A stretch of 20,909 nt of DNA from an uncultured Flavobacteriales bacterium (GTDB lineage: Bacteria > Bacteroidota > Bacteroidia > Flavobacteriales > Schleiferiaceae), in assembly GCA_903821715.1 (NCBI GenBank), contig CAIJMB010000013.1:1-20909 (forward strand), given 5' to 3'. Below the pieces are notes generated by a model. It searched no databases and had not been told where the DNA came from. It worked only from the letters and a program-made list of their open reading frames with translations. Made by a program: the position numbers and the translations under genes. Position 1 is the first letter of the stretch; the number at the start of each line of letters is the position of its first letter. Shown in pieces: positions 1 through 8,413 of the stretch.

Positions 1-592
1 CAACTTCCCGATCAGGGTTTTGGGCTAAGAACTTGGCCCACGAAGAGGACGCTCGCGCTGTGGTCTTCTTTTTGGAGGGAAGGGCTCCGGCTGCAGATAA
101 GGTTGCGGTACGTTGGACGGTGAGGGCGTGGCATGTTGCGACCGCAAGGGCGTCGGTGGCGTCTAAAGCCCGCTTGGGATCGATGGGTATGGTATACATC
201 GCCTCAAGGAACCCAGCGAGCTGTTCTTTTGAAGCCGCTCCGCGGCCTGAAATGCGGCGCTTGACCACCGCGGGAGGGTATTCGGCGACAGTAAGTCCGC
301 GGCGTAGTCCGGCACTCAGGACCACACCTTGGGCGCGCCCTAGTTTGAGCATCGACTGTACGTTTTTACCGAAAAAAGGGGCTTCAACTGCAAGGGCTGT
401 GGGCTTAAAGCGGTCCAAGAGTTCTTCGACCGAAGCCAAAATGTCGCCTAAGCGCTCTACGGATTCTTTACTTGCGGCAAACTTGACACTGCCTAAGTCG
501 ACAAGGCGAAGTTCACTGCCGTGGCGCTCTACGACACCAAAACCCATCACTACCGTACCTGGATCGATGCCGAGGATTCGTTCTGTACTCAT
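1..592 (-). CDS. ruvC: RuvC Holliday-junction resolvase (3' end beyond window)
   Basis: Endonuclease that cuts four-way DNA junctions symmetrically during recombination, working with RuvAB. Translated from ATG at 592, the product begins MSTERILGIDPGT and has the RNase H-like catalytic set: D10 in GIDPG, E70 in VEAPFFGKN, and D144/D147 in LDATDALAVA, matching D7, E66, D138 and D141 of E. coli RuvC. Residues 78-89 (VQSMLKLGRAQG) are also typical. At least 197 residues are visible, already longer than the E. coli protein (173), with a Lys/Ser/Ala-rich tail after about residue 160; the stop codon lies outside the window. The start overlaps the stop of the upstream channel gene as ATGA, so translation is probably coupled. 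Identification is firm; only the C-terminus is unknown. Confidence 0.95.
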   Translation of the reverse strand, partial: MSTERILGIDPGTVVMGFGVVERHGSELRLVDLGSVKFAASKESVERLGDILASVEELLDRFKPTALAVEAPFFGKNVQSMLKLGRAQGVVLSAGLRRGLTVAEYPPAVVKRRISGRGAASKEQLAGFLEAMYTIPIDPKRALDATDALAVATCHALTVQRTATLSAAGALPSKKKTTARASSSWAKFLAQNPDREV

Positions 593-1857
593 GAAGCGGT
601 ACTTCCACTTGACCGCATACTTTGGGCAGTGGGGGCTTGGAACAAATTCAGGCCAAAGCTCGGTACAGCTGCGATTAAGTGGTCAAATAGATCGGCAGCA
701 ATGGCTTCGTAGTCTTCGAATACAATGGTGGTGGCAAAGCAATAAATCTCAAGGGGAATACCCTCTCCGTTCATAGCTAGTTGCCGTACCATAATCGTTT
801 GCTTGGATGAAACTTTCGGGTGTTCAGCCAAGTAGGCCTCTGCATAGGCTCGAAAGACTCCAAGGTTGGTCATGTGGCGTCCGTTCACGGGATGTGATTT
901 GTCAGCGCCAAACTGTTCATTGTGGGCGCTAATTTCTTGTTCTCGAGCGTCGAGGTACGGGCTAATTCTCTGAATTTTTCGAAATTCAGTTAGATCTGTA
1001 TCGTTGATAAAACGTACGCTTTCAAGATCGATGACCATACTCCGCTTGATGCGTCGAACTTTCGATAGTCGCATTCCGCGCCAGTTCACGAATGAGTCCG
1101 TAACAAATGCCTTGGCCGGAATTGAGGATGTAGTGTTGTCGAAATTTTTAACCTTCACGGTGGTTAAGTCAATACTCACCACATCGCCGTCGACGCCAAA
1201 CTTTTCAAAAGTGATCCAGTCGCCCTTTTTCACTAGGTCGTACAGTACGATTTGGAAGTTGGCGAGCAGTCCGTTGATGGCATCCTGAAAGATCAAGACA
1301 AAAATGGCCGTAGCTCCGGCTAGTGCCCCAAGAATGCTCGCGAGCGAAGTACCCGTCAAGATGGAAACTACCGCCAAACCTCCAATCAGCCATGATAAAA
1401 ACAAAACGACCGACAAGAGGGTCCGAACGGGTTTGTCTTTGAACGCTTCAAGTTCTTCGACTACGTGGGACGATGCCCGTGCAGCCCTGTTTACAACGAT
1501 TACGAGTTGATAAATAAGTAGAATTCCGAGAATAGTGTCAAGCGGTCCAACCCACTTGGGCAAATCATCAAACACCACAGGTAGAAATCCGCGGATGATT
1601 AGAGTTGGCATAATGTGAACCAGCGCCTGAAAGACTTTTTCTTTGAAGAAGTGATCGTCCCAAGTGGCCTTTGTTCGTTGGACGGCCTTGTAGATGATCG
1701 CAATAATTATTCTCCGCGTGAAAAAGTCAGCTAGTAGACTCGCAACGACAAGGATTCCTAAGTCAGCAAGGATGGTTAAACTGCTGATCCACCATTCACT
1801 TAGTCCGCTGCCGTCGAATAAGGAACGTGTCCAATGCTCGGGGTTGATGTGCTCCAT
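589..1857 (-). CDS. MscS-family mechanosensitive channel, YbdG-like
   Basis: Predicted inner-membrane channel of the small-conductance mechanosensitive family, which opens under osmotic downshock. The 422-residue product has hydrophobic segments near residues 22-60, 75-95, 103-125 and 145-170. A Gly/Ala-rich pore helix follows at about 170-200 (SLASILGALAGATAIF), then the MscS beta domain with KKGDWI, DGDVVSID, TVKVKNFDNT and IPAKAF. The FVNWRGM and RRIKRS motifs after residue 257 are characteristic of the YbdG/MscM subgroup rather than MscS itself. Its length of about 420 residues also fits YbdG (415 in E. coli). It is first in a two-gene unit with ruvC, a pairing with no obvious functional logic. 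Repeat copy 1 begins about 18 bp upstream of its start codon. Confidence 0.88.
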   Translation of the reverse strand: MEHINPEHWTRSLFDGSGLSEWWISSLTILADLGILVVASLLADFFTRRIIIAIIYKAVQRTKATWDDHFFKEKVFQALVHIMPTLIIRGFLPVVFDDLPKWVGPLDTILGILLIYQLVIVVNRAARASSHVVEELEAFKDKPVRTLLSVVLFLSWLIGGLAVVSILTGTSLASILGALAGATAIFVLIFQDAINGLLANFQIVLYDLVKKGDWITFEKFGVDGDVVSIDLTTVKVKNFDNTTSSIPAKAFVTDSFVNWRGMRLSKVRRIKRSMVIDLESVRFINDTDLTEFRKIQRISPYLDAREQEISAHNEQFGADKSHPVNGRHMTNLGVFRAYAEAYLAEHPKVSSKQTIMVRQLAMNGEGIPLEIYCFATTIVFEDYEAIAADLFDHLIAAVPSFGLNLFQAPTAQSMRSSGSTAS

Positions 1858-1875
1858 GGGGCAAAGGTAGCCTTA

Positions 1876-2139
1876 TTGGCGAGGGTAGCAAGGTTGGCTC
1901 GTTAGCCTGCCGCAGAGCGGCCCTAGCTGCGAAGCAGCCCCAGCGCGAAGCGCATTGGCCTGAGCGCCGCAGGCGCGAAGCCACCTCATGTTCGGGTATA
2001 ACCAGATTTTACTTTTTCTCTTGAGTTTATAATTGTGCAAACAGCAGACAATCAATAACTTGATGTTTTCATGGCAATTCGGATTTTACGCGGAACTGCG
2101 GCCACAAGAAGCCAACGAGCCAACCTTGCCAATCTCACC
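1876..2139 (+). repeat. Composite intergenic repeat, copy 1
   Basis: This fills most of the 404-bp space between the channel gene and the stress protein gene, where I see no coding gene. Left arm 1876-1907 contains AGCAAGGTTGGCTCGTTAGCC. A double-hairpin module lies at 1925-1954 (GCTGC-GAA-GCAGC then GCGC-GAA-GCGC). The conserved core is 1990-2020 (GGGTATAACCAGATTTTAC followed by a T/C run). Right arm 2111-2139 begins GCCAACGAGCCAACC and is close to the reverse complement of the left arm. A second partial core-like string, TTCGGATTTTACG, occurs near 2078-2090. The same modules recur at three other places in the window. Confidence 0.85.
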
Positions 2140-2156
2140 CTATCTTGCCAATGGGC

Positions 2157-2183
2157 AAAAAAAACCGGCTCCGTAGAGCCGGT
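2157..2183 (-). terminator. Rho-independent terminator of the uspA-like gene
   Basis: Read on the minus strand: an 8-bp perfect stem ACCGGCTC/GAGCCGGT (2164-2171 with 2176-2183), a 4-nt loop, then a run of seven to eight T. It lies about 80 bp past the stop codon of the minus-strand stress protein gene and just outside the right arm of repeat copy 1. Confidence 0.85.
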
Positions 2184-2261
2184 ACTGCGAAGCGTTCCCG
2201 AGGACTTTTTGGACGAAGAAACCCATATCACCTACGAGTCCCCGGCGCTTCGAAATGGGAT

Positions 2262-3074
2262 TTAGTCTTCGCGCAGCACAAGAACCGGATATTCCGTGTG
2301 GTAGGCCAGGGCGCTGCTCATACGGGGTTTGAACGCGTCGCGCAGCCAGTGGTGGCGTCGTGCGACAACGATGATTCCGTGGGCTTTGGCGCGGCGAGCA
2401 GCCTCGTAAATTCCGGTTTCGACGTCTTGCGCGACGATGAGGTGCCGCTCAGTGCCGGGAAAGTGCTGGTCAGCAAACGACAAAAATTCGGTAGCAGGGC
2501 CATCGCCTTTGGTGCCCTCTTCAACGTGGGCAATCGCAAGTTCAGATCCACTCTGGGCGACGAATGACTTGAGCCAAGCGAGAGCTTTGAGGTTGCGGTC
2601 ATCGTTCAAGTCGGATGCGTACAACCACTTAATCGATTGCCCCATTGGCCACTGGCTTCGCGACGGAACCACCAGCACCGGCTGGCGCGATGCGTGAAGT
2701 ACCGACACGGCATTGCTTCCCAAAAGGACTTCAGACCATCCGCTCGCGCCTTGGCTGGCCATGACGACCATTGAATCGGGGTGAACCTCGGCGCGCTGGT
2801 GCAGCTCCTGCGCCAATCCATTGTATGCGCAGTGCCCTTCGGCAGCCAATTCGGTGTGTGCGGTGAATTCGCTCAACCATTCGGCCATATCCTGCTGGCA
2901 GCGCTCTTTGATGGCGGTCAAGAGTGAATCGGTCATGGTTTCAGACCGGTAGGGCATCTGGTAGGTGTGAATGAATTCGAGCGGAGCATTCATCGAAGTA
3001 GCCAGATGCGTAGCGACGGGTAGCGCCGCCCGACTGTTGGGCGAAAAGTCAGTGGGAAAAAAGATGCGATTCAT
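2262..3074 (-). CDS. Universal stress protein, two UspA domains
   Basis: Cytoplasmic tandem UspA protein of 270 residues. Domain 1 (about 1-137) starts NRIFFPTDFSPNS and ends with the nucleotide-binding signature G109-x2-G112-x6-G119-S120 and PVLVVP. Domain 2 (about 146-270) begins IKWLYASDLND and ends PVLVLRED, but where the glycine motif should be it reads ARRHHWLRDAF, so nucleotide binding there is doubtful. I chose ATG 3074 because the UspA fold begins at once; a longer in-frame start at 3209 would add about 45 unrelated residues and overlap the upstream gene. An FNR-like palindrome with a promoter-like box lies 66-77 bp upstream of this ATG, so the gene is probably induced together with the cbb3 cluster. 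Usp proteins often accompany microaerobic regulons; the specific role here is unknown. Confidence 0.88.
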   Translation of the reverse strand: MNRIFFPTDFSPNSRAALPVATHLATSMNAPLEFIHTYQMPYRSETMTDSLLTAIKERCQQDMAEWLSEFTAHTELAAEGHCAYNGLAQELHQRAEVHPDSMVVMASQGASGWSEVLLGSNAVSVLHASRQPVLVVPSRSQWPMGQSIKWLYASDLNDDRNLKALAWLKSFVAQSGSELAIAHVEEGTKGDGPATEFLSFADQHFPGTERHLIVAQDVETGIYEAARRAKAHGIIVVARRHHWLRDAFKPRMSSALAYHTEYPVLVLRED

Positions 3075-3107
3075 GATGGGTTTCAAATCAAGGGTTGTGA
3101 GGTTGAA

Positions 3108-3151
3108 GTAAAATTCCGCCAAACAACCTGCAGTAACTATGATTTTTATCA
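3108..3151 (-). promoter_or_regulatory. FNR-like site and promoter box of the uspA-like gene
   Basis: The palindrome TGATAAAAATCA (3140-3151; TGAT-N4-ATCA) matches the FNR core TTGAT-N4-ATCAA without its outer T/A. On the minus strand GGCGGAATTTTAC follows at 3120-3108; the CGGAATTTT core is 21 nt past the palindrome, where a class II activated promoter would have its -10 region. The palindrome overlaps the stop codon of the SafE-like gene, so this is a promoter nested at the end of the cbb3 operon. Confidence 0.6.
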
Positions 3152-3814
3152 GATTCCAAAAGGGCGGCAAATCTGGGCGACGTGACCTTGGGCGGCGGGC
3201 GGAAGCCAAGGTTCCGCAGCCCTAAGGAGCAGCCAAACAGCCATCAACGCCATGATGGCCCGCATCACACGTGGATTAAGTAGACGCTGGCGCAGGATGG
3301 GGCGCTGCGCGAGCCATCCGAATCCCCAAAGCGGGAGGGCGGTGGCGGAGGCGAAACCGAGAATAAATAAAGTTCCGGCACCCGAACCCAAGCTGGCGCT
3401 CGCCGTCGCAGCTGCCCACACGGCGGGGCAGGGAAGGAGCCCGTTTCCGAGGCCAAGGACGGCTGACCGAACAGGCCAGGACCACCTAACCGCGACGGGC
3501 CACCACGGGCGGGCCGCGTTGAGGTGGGATGCGGTGCTGCATCGAGGCCGCTCAGGTCGAATGGCGCGGGCCAAGAGGTACAGCCCGGCTGCTCCCGCGA
3601 GCAGAGAGGTTAAAGGTGTCCAGAGCCGCATTACTCCGACAAGCAAAAAGCTAACGGCCAAGTAACCTAGTGCTCTAAAGGCGTGGTAGATCCATTGCTG
3701 GGCGACGGGTTCGCGACGGCGTTGAGCCTGCCATGCAAGCGGACCGCACATCGCAAAGCAGTGCGGGGCTTGGCTAAGACCTAAGGCGCTACCGCTCACC
3801 ACAGCCCACCACAT
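3149..3814 (-). CDS. SafE/TauE-like membrane protein of the cbb3 cluster (CcoH2/CcoS2-type)
   Basis: Polytopic membrane protein of 221 residues in the sulfite exporter TauE/SafE superfamily, in the branch commonly found after ccoG and thought to act in copper or metal supply for oxidase assembly. The N-terminal APHCFAMCGP motif (C19, C23) and the second-half motif GLGNGLLPCP are diagnostic of that branch. About six hydrophobic helices can be seen. ATG 3814 is chosen because it overlaps the ccoG stop as TAATG and starts the first helix directly; an upstream in-frame ATG at 3871 would add 19 polar residues inside ccoG. It follows ccoG with no FixH gene in between, which is unusual. The export substrate cannot be told from the sequence. 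Confidence 0.85.
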   Translation of the reverse strand: MWWAVVSGSALGLSQAPHCFAMCGPLAWQAQRRREPVAQQWIYHAFRALGYLAVSFLLVGVMRLWTPLTSLLAGAAGLYLLARAIRPERPRCSTASHLNAARPWWPVAVRWSWPVRSAVLGLGNGLLPCPAVWAAATASASLGSGAGTLFILGFASATALPLWGFGWLAQRPILRQRLLNPRVMRAIMALMAVWLLLRAAEPWLPPAAQGHVAQICRPFGI

Positions 3815-5205
3815 TAGCGCGGACCGTAAAATTGAGTGGTGACTACGTCGGCGACCTGCCCGTTCACCCAAACTTCAATTTTGAGGATGGTTTCTGAGCC
3901 AGTAACCACTTCTTTGGGCAGGTATACGAGCAGTGAACCCTTGGCGAGTCCTTGAGTGGGCATCGAGTACTGTGTGGAACCTATAGTTTCAAGCCTTCCG
4001 CCTTCAGGGCTCGCAAGGCGGAGCTCAAGTACCGCGTCTTTGGGCGTTTTGTTAATCACTTTAAACGTGTATACGTTGGAAAGCTCGGTTCCGCGGTCCT
4101 GAAACATCAGGCCCGGCGCGCGCAAAATGGTGGCTTCGACAGGGGCTCGAAAGAGAAGCAGGGTAAACCACAGCAGTGTCACGGCGCCCACGATGATGCC
4201 GTAGGCTTTCATGCGCGGTGTAATTTTCCAAGGTTCGCGCGAAGTGATCTCGTTCTCTGATGCGTAGCGAATGAGGCCGCGCTCTTGGCCAGTCTGGTCC
4301 ATCACGGAATCGCACACGTCAATGCATGCTGTGCAGCTCACGCACTCCAATTGGGTTCCGTGGCGTATGTCAATTCCCGTGGGGCAGACCTGAACGCAGA
4401 GGCCGCAGTCGACGCAGTCCCCCTTGCCTTCGGTGGCGCGGTCTTCGCCTTTGCGAAAGCGGCTGCGGATTTCGCCGCGAATTCGGTCGTAGGCAATGAC
4501 CAGCGAATTTTTGTCCAAGAGTACGCCCTGCAGGCGGCCGTAGGGGCACACGATCAGGCAAACCTGCTCGCGAAACCACGAAAACACAAAAAAGAATACC
4601 CCGGTAAAAATCCAAATACCGATAAATCCGCTCAAGTGGCTTGAAGGACCGTCGGTGAGCAATCCGACCCAGGCGTCCGTGCCGATGAGGTACTGCAAAA
4701 ACGTGTTGGCAATCACAAAACTGACGGCTAAAAAGAGGGCGTTCTTCGCGACGCGCTTGCCGATTTTCTCCCACGTCCATGGACTATTGCGCAGACGGAT
4801 CTGTGCGTTGCGGTCGCCGTCAATCCAGTACTCAATTTGCCGAAAAACGTGCTCCATAAAAATGGTTTGGGGGCAAACCCAACCGCAAAAGAGGCGTCCG
4901 TAGGCCACGGTAAACAGGGCGATCGAAAGCACCCCGAGAATCATCGTGAGCACCAAAAGGTGAAAGTCCTGGGGCCAAAACACTTGGCCCAACAAGATGA
5001 ACCGGCGGTGCAGCACGTCCAACTGAATGAACGGCATGCCGTTCACGCGCAGCCATGGCATCACAAAGAGCCACGCGATTAAGGCGTAGGCGGTGATGCG
5101 GCGGGGAGTGACAAAGCGCCCTTTGACCACCCGCTTGGGGTGGACGTAGCGGCGTTTGCCGTCCGCATCCACCGTGAAAATTGCGTCGCGGAACTCTTCA
5201 GCCAT
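3814..5205 (-). CDS. ccoG: Cytochrome cbb3 assembly ferredoxin CcoG (FixG/RdxA)
   Basis: Membrane-bound iron-sulfur protein needed for cbb3 oxidase biogenesis; in proteobacteria CcoG acts as a Cu(II) reductase. The 463-residue product has five or so transmembrane segments (near 37-52, 82-102, 155-172, 192-210, 333-352). Paired cysteines in the membrane part are C107/C111 (FCGWVCPQ) and C216/C220 (CLIVCPYGR). A 2x[4Fe-4S] ferredoxin domain has C264-x2-C267-x2-C270-x3-C274 and C288-x2-C291-x2-C294-x3-C298. A C-terminal Ig-like FixG_C domain follows from about residue 355. Its start lies 3 bp past the ccoP stop, and its stop overlaps the SafE-like start. Length and motif order are normal for the family. 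Confidence 0.96.
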   Translation of the reverse strand: MAEEFRDAIFTVDADGKRRYVHPKRVVKGRFVTPRRITAYALIAWLFVMPWLRVNGMPFIQLDVLHRRFILLGQVFWPQDFHLLVLTMILGVLSIALFTVAYGRLFCGWVCPQTIFMEHVFRQIEYWIDGDRNAQIRLRNSPWTWEKIGKRVAKNALFLAVSFVIANTFLQYLIGTDAWVGLLTDGPSSHLSGFIGIWIFTGVFFFVFSWFREQVCLIVCPYGRLQGVLLDKNSLVIAYDRIRGEIRSRFRKGEDRATEGKGDCVDCGLCVQVCPTGIDIRHGTQLECVSCTACIDVCDSVMDQTGQERGLIRYASENEITSREPWKITPRMKAYGIIVGAVTLLWFTLLLFRAPVEATILRAPGLMFQDRGTELSNVYTFKVINKTPKDAVLELRLASPEGGRLETIGSTQYSMPTQGLAKGSLLVYLPKEVVTGSETILKIEVWVNGQVADVVTTQFYGPR

Positions 5206-5208
5206 GGC

Positions 5209-6048
5209 CTAGTTCGCTGTGGCGGTAACCGTCTCGCTACCCACTGCCACGGTATCAGTGACCTCAGGCGCAGTCCACAAATTTCCTTGCGGCTCTTTGG
5301 GCGCAGCGGGCGTTGTCCCCTGAAGCGACAGCACATAGCTCGCCACCTGCTGCATCTGCATTGGATTCAAGCTCTCTTGCCATGAAATCATGCCTTTTTC
5401 GAGCACGCCGTACTTGATCACTCCAAAGACATCGGCGATTCCACCCCCGTGGATCCAGTAGGCATCGGTGAAGTTGGGCCCGACGAGACCACCTCCGTCA
5501 GCCGCGTGGCACGAGGCACAGTTGTCCAAAAAGATCTTCTTTCCGGCTCCAAGCGCCGCTTCGTCGGTCAGCAACGTGACCGAATTTTCGTCCACCGACA
5601 TCGCGTTGGCAGCCAAATATTCCGCTTTAATAGCGGCCTTTTCGGCCATGTCGGTCTTAAACTCGTCGATTTGGCGCGGACCCGACATCACTTGAAAGTA
5701 CACGAGGTACCCGATGCCCCAAGCGATGGTGAAGTAAAAGCCCCACACCCACCATGGCGGTAGCTTGTTGTCGAGCTCCTTAATCCCGTCGTAGTCGTGG
5801 TCGAGCATAATGTCGCGCTCTTGCTCGACCGGAACCGACGCCCACAGCGCCTTGTTTTCGGTGTTCCAATTGAACCACGACGCTGTCGCGGTAGTTGGCT
5901 TTGGCGCTTCCTTGATACCGAGTTTGACCTTGAGCAGGTTAATGGTCTGAAGCACCGAGTAGGCCGTGAACAGGGCCAAGAGGAGCGTCAAAAAGGCGAG
6001 CATGTGCACTGGGTCAAACACCCAGCGAAGCAGTTCATTGGCGGTCAT
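5209..6048 (-). CDS. ccoP: Cytochrome cbb3 oxidase subunit III, mono-haem CcoP
   Basis: Membrane-anchored cytochrome c subunit that passes electrons to the CcoNO core. The 279-residue product has a hydrophobic segment at about 14-33, the CcoP signature DHDYDGIKELDNKLPPWW (83-100) and a second membrane helix at about 101-120. One cytochrome c domain follows with CASCH at 177-181 and a likely axial Met at 220 (EKGMISW). Proteobacterial CcoP has two CxxCH sites; here there is only one, as in many Bacteroidota. The last 35 residues are Thr/Val/Pro-rich without a known domain. The start overlaps the end of ccoQ by 14 bp, indicating one transcript. Confidence 0.95.
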   Translation of the reverse strand: MTANELLRWVFDPVHMLAFLTLLLALFTAYSVLQTINLLKVKLGIKEAPKPTTATASWFNWNTENKALWASVPVEQERDIMLDHDYDGIKELDNKLPPWWVWGFYFTIAWGIGYLVYFQVMSGPRQIDEFKTDMAEKAAIKAEYLAANAMSVDENSVTLLTDEAALGAGKKIFLDNCASCHAADGGGLVGPNFTDAYWIHGGGIADVFGVIKYGVLEKGMISWQESLNPMQMQQVASYVLSLQGTTPAAPKEPQGNLWTAPEVTDTVAVGSETVTATAN

Positions 6049-6235
6049 GGTCGTCGGCAGATTTTAAGTCGTTAGATTCAAGAGGCAGGGCGCTCCAGCC
6101 CTCTACATCACTGCGGCGGAGTCGCAGCGCGTACCAGGTTACGCCCACAAAAAAGACGAGAAAGACGAACAGGGCGGTGATGGGGTACCACGAGGCACCC
6201 TGAACGTCGGCAAAGAATTTCAGCATTCGTCCCAT
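6035..6235 (-). CDS. ccoQ: Small cbb3 oxidase subunit CcoQ-like
   Basis: A 66-residue protein with one transmembrane helix (about 17-38, ITALFVFLVFFVGVTWYAL) followed by RLRRSD and an acidic tail. This is the CcoQ/FixQ layout, and it sits in the usual CcoQ place between ccoNO and ccoP. CcoQ stabilises the assembled oxidase; sequence conservation in the family is poor, so the call rests on position and topology. The start at 6235 is 3 bp past the ccoNO stop. A second ATG three codons further in (MLKFFADV) would also work. Confidence 0.8.
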   Translation of the reverse strand: MGRMLKFFADVQGASWYPITALFVFLVFFVGVTWYALRLRRSDVEGWSALPLESNDLKSADDHDRQ

Positions 6236-6238
6236 GGC

Positions 6239-8413
6239 TTACTTCATTAGGGCTTCGAGTTCTTCTTTGGGGGCCTTTTTGATGTCGGTTCCGAGGCGCT
6301 GTAGGTAGGCGATCAGTGCGACGATCTCTTCGTTCGGATCCACCTTGATCGTGGGGTCCGCGTTGAGGTCGGCTGCAATGAGCGACGCTTGGGCGTAGCG
6401 CAGTCGGTCGGCGTGTGCGATCTCATCGTCGGTGTAGGGAACGCCCAAATCTTGAAGCACCTTCATCTTTTTCGCTGTAAAGGCCGTATCAAGCGTGGCA
6501 TCGCGTCCGTCGGCACTAAACATCCACGGGTAGCGGGGCATAATTGAGCCCGGAGACATCGACGTCGGATCCCACATGTGGTTGTAGTGCCAGCTGTTGG
6601 GGTACTTTCCACCTTCGCGGTGCAAGTCGGGTCCGGTGCGCTTTGAACCCCACAAGAATGGATGGTCGTACACGTACTCTCCACCCTGAGAAGGCAACTT
6701 ATCGACGGGGTCGTAGCGCAGCACTTCAGAGGCAAATGGGCGAATCATCTGGCTGTGGCACGCGTTGCAGGCCTCGCGCATGTACAGATCGCGTCCTTCG
6801 AGCTCAAGTGGCGTATACGGCTTAACGGTGCTGATGGTCGGAATATTGCTCTTAACCATCAGGGTGGGCACGATTTCAATGATTCCGCCAATCGCAATCA
6901 CAACGGTCGACCAAATCACCATTTGCACGGGCTTGCGCTCAATCCAGCGGTGCCAGTGCTCGCCACTGTGCTTGCTGTGCGGTACTAGGGCCGGTGCCTG
7001 AGCCTCCTCGTTCGCGATCAGGTCGCCCTTTACCGCGGTCTTGAAGATGTTGAAAATCATCACGACAATTCCAGATATGTACAGGGTTCCGCCAAAGGCG
7101 CGCAGCGCGTACATCGGAATTATTTGCGTCACCGTCTCAAGGAAGTTGCCGTATACCAGCGTGCCTTCGGGCGAAAACTCCTTCCACATCAAGCTCTGGG
7201 TGAATCCGGCGACGTACATCGGCAAGGCCCAGAAAATCAGTCCCGTAGTGCCCAACCAGAAGTGCCAATTGGCCATCTTTTCTGAGTACGCGCCGTTCTT
7301 CCACATGCGCGGAATCAGCCAATAAATCATTCCGAAGGTCATGAATCCGTTCCAACCCAGGGTGCCGACGTGTACGTGGGCCGGAATCCAGTCCGTGTAG
7401 TGCGCGATTCCGTTCAACCACTTGGTTGACAGTAGTGGACCCTCAAACGTGGCCATACCATATGCTGAGACGCCTACCACAAAGAACTTGAGGACGGCAG
7501 AATCGCGTACGCGGTCCCAGGCTCCGCGCAAGGTGAGCAGGCCGTTGATCATGCCGCCCCACGACGGAGCGATCAGCATGATCGAGAACACGGTTCCGAG
7601 GCTCTGCGCCCAATCCGGCAAGGCCGTGTACAAAAGGTGGTGCGGACCCGCCCAGATGTAAATGAAAATCAGCGCCCAGAAGTGAATAATTGACAGGCGG
7701 TACGAGTACACCGGACGCTCTGCAGCGCGCGGCATGAAGTAGTACATCAGGCCCAAAAACGGAGTGGTCAAAAAGAACGCCACCGCGTTGTGGCCGTACC
7801 ACCACTGCACCAAGGCGTCCTGGACTCCGGCGTAGACGCTGTACGACTTCAAAAAGTTGACCGGAATGGCCAAGTTGTTAAAAATATGCAGCACCGCAAC
7901 CGTCACAAACGTCGCGATGTAGAACCAAATCGCCACGTAAAGGTGGCGTTCGCGGCGCTTGAGGATGGTCCAAATCATGTTCACTCCAAACACCACCCAC
8001 ACGAGCGTGATCAAAATGTCGATCGGCCATTCGAGTTCCGCGTATTCTTTAGTCGACGTGTACCCCAGCGGAAGCGTGATCACCGCCGACACAATGACCA
8101 GCTGCCAACCCCAAAAGTGAATTTTCGACAAGAGGTCGCTCGCCATCCGCGTCTTCAGCAGCCGCTGCAGCGAGTAGTACACCCCCGTAAAGATGGCGTT
8201 ACCGGCGAAGGCAAAAATGGCTCCGTTGGTGTGAAGGGCACGCAGCCGTCCAAACGTCAGCCACGAGGTGTCGGCGTTGAGTGCCGGAAACACCAGTTGC
8301 AGCGCGATGGTCAAACCGACCAAGAGGCCGATCAGGCCCCACAAAACCGTCGCAAGCAAGAAGTTGCGCGTCGTCCGGTTGTCGTAGTAAAACGTTTCGA
8401 GTTGTTGGCTCAT
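6239..8413 (-). CDS. ccoN: Fused cbb3 cytochrome c oxidase subunits I and II (CcoNO)
   Basis: Catalytic core of the high-affinity terminal oxidase, reducing O2 to water and pumping protons at low oxygen. Residues 1 to about 470 are CcoN, with twelve or so helices. Its ligands include H61 (low-spin haem b, ALHTNG), H208 (WWYGHN) and H258/H259 (GPHH) for CuB, and H346/H348 (PAHVHVG) for the haems. Y252 is placed like the tyrosine that crosslinks to the CuB histidine. Residues from about 495 to 724 are CcoO: one membrane anchor (498-520), haem c site CNACH 549-553 and a probable axial Met 625 in SIMPRYPW. In proteobacteria these are two genes; the fusion is typical of Bacteroidota. The ATG overlaps the ccoS stop (ATGA). 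Confidence 0.97.
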   Translation of the reverse strand: MSQQLETFYYDNRTTRNFLLATVLWGLIGLLVGLTIALQLVFPALNADTSWLTFGRLRALHTNGAIFAFAGNAIFTGVYYSLQRLLKTRMASDLLSKIHFWGWQLVIVSAVITLPLGYTSTKEYAELEWPIDILITLVWVVFGVNMIWTILKRRERHLYVAIWFYIATFVTVAVLHIFNNLAIPVNFLKSYSVYAGVQDALVQWWYGHNAVAFFLTTPFLGLMYYFMPRAAERPVYSYRLSIIHFWALIFIYIWAGPHHLLYTALPDWAQSLGTVFSIMLIAPSWGGMINGLLTLRGAWDRVRDSAVLKFFVVGVSAYGMATFEGPLLSTKWLNGIAHYTDWIPAHVHVGTLGWNGFMTFGMIYWLIPRMWKNGAYSEKMANWHFWLGTTGLIFWALPMYVAGFTQSLMWKEFSPEGTLVYGNFLETVTQIIPMYALRAFGGTLYISGIVVMIFNIFKTAVKGDLIANEEAQAPALVPHSKHSGEHWHRWIERKPVQMVIWSTVVIAIGGIIEIVPTLMVKSNIPTISTVKPYTPLELEGRDLYMREACNACHSQMIRPFASEVLRYDPVDKLPSQGGEYVYDHPFLWGSKRTGPDLHREGGKYPNSWHYNHMWDPTSMSPGSIMPRYPWMFSADGRDATLDTAFTAKKMKVLQDLGVPYTDDEIAHADRLRYAQASLIAADLNADPTIKVDPNEEIVALIAYLQRLGTDIKKAPKEELEALMK

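Noticed and set aside
33..776. Long plus-strand open frame
   Set aside because: It lies opposite ruvC and the end of the channel gene; the product has no recognisable domain, while the minus strand has intact RuvC catalytic residues.
2051..2064. ATCAATAACTTGAT as an FNR site
   Set aside because: It is a perfect 5-4-5 inverted repeat, but the half-sites point the opposite way to TTGAT-N4-ATCAA, and no CGGAATTTT box follows.
3075..3209. N-terminal extension of the stress protein
   Set aside because: It would overlap the SafE-like gene and precede the canonical Usp start; the promoter elements at 3108-3151 would then be inside the gene.
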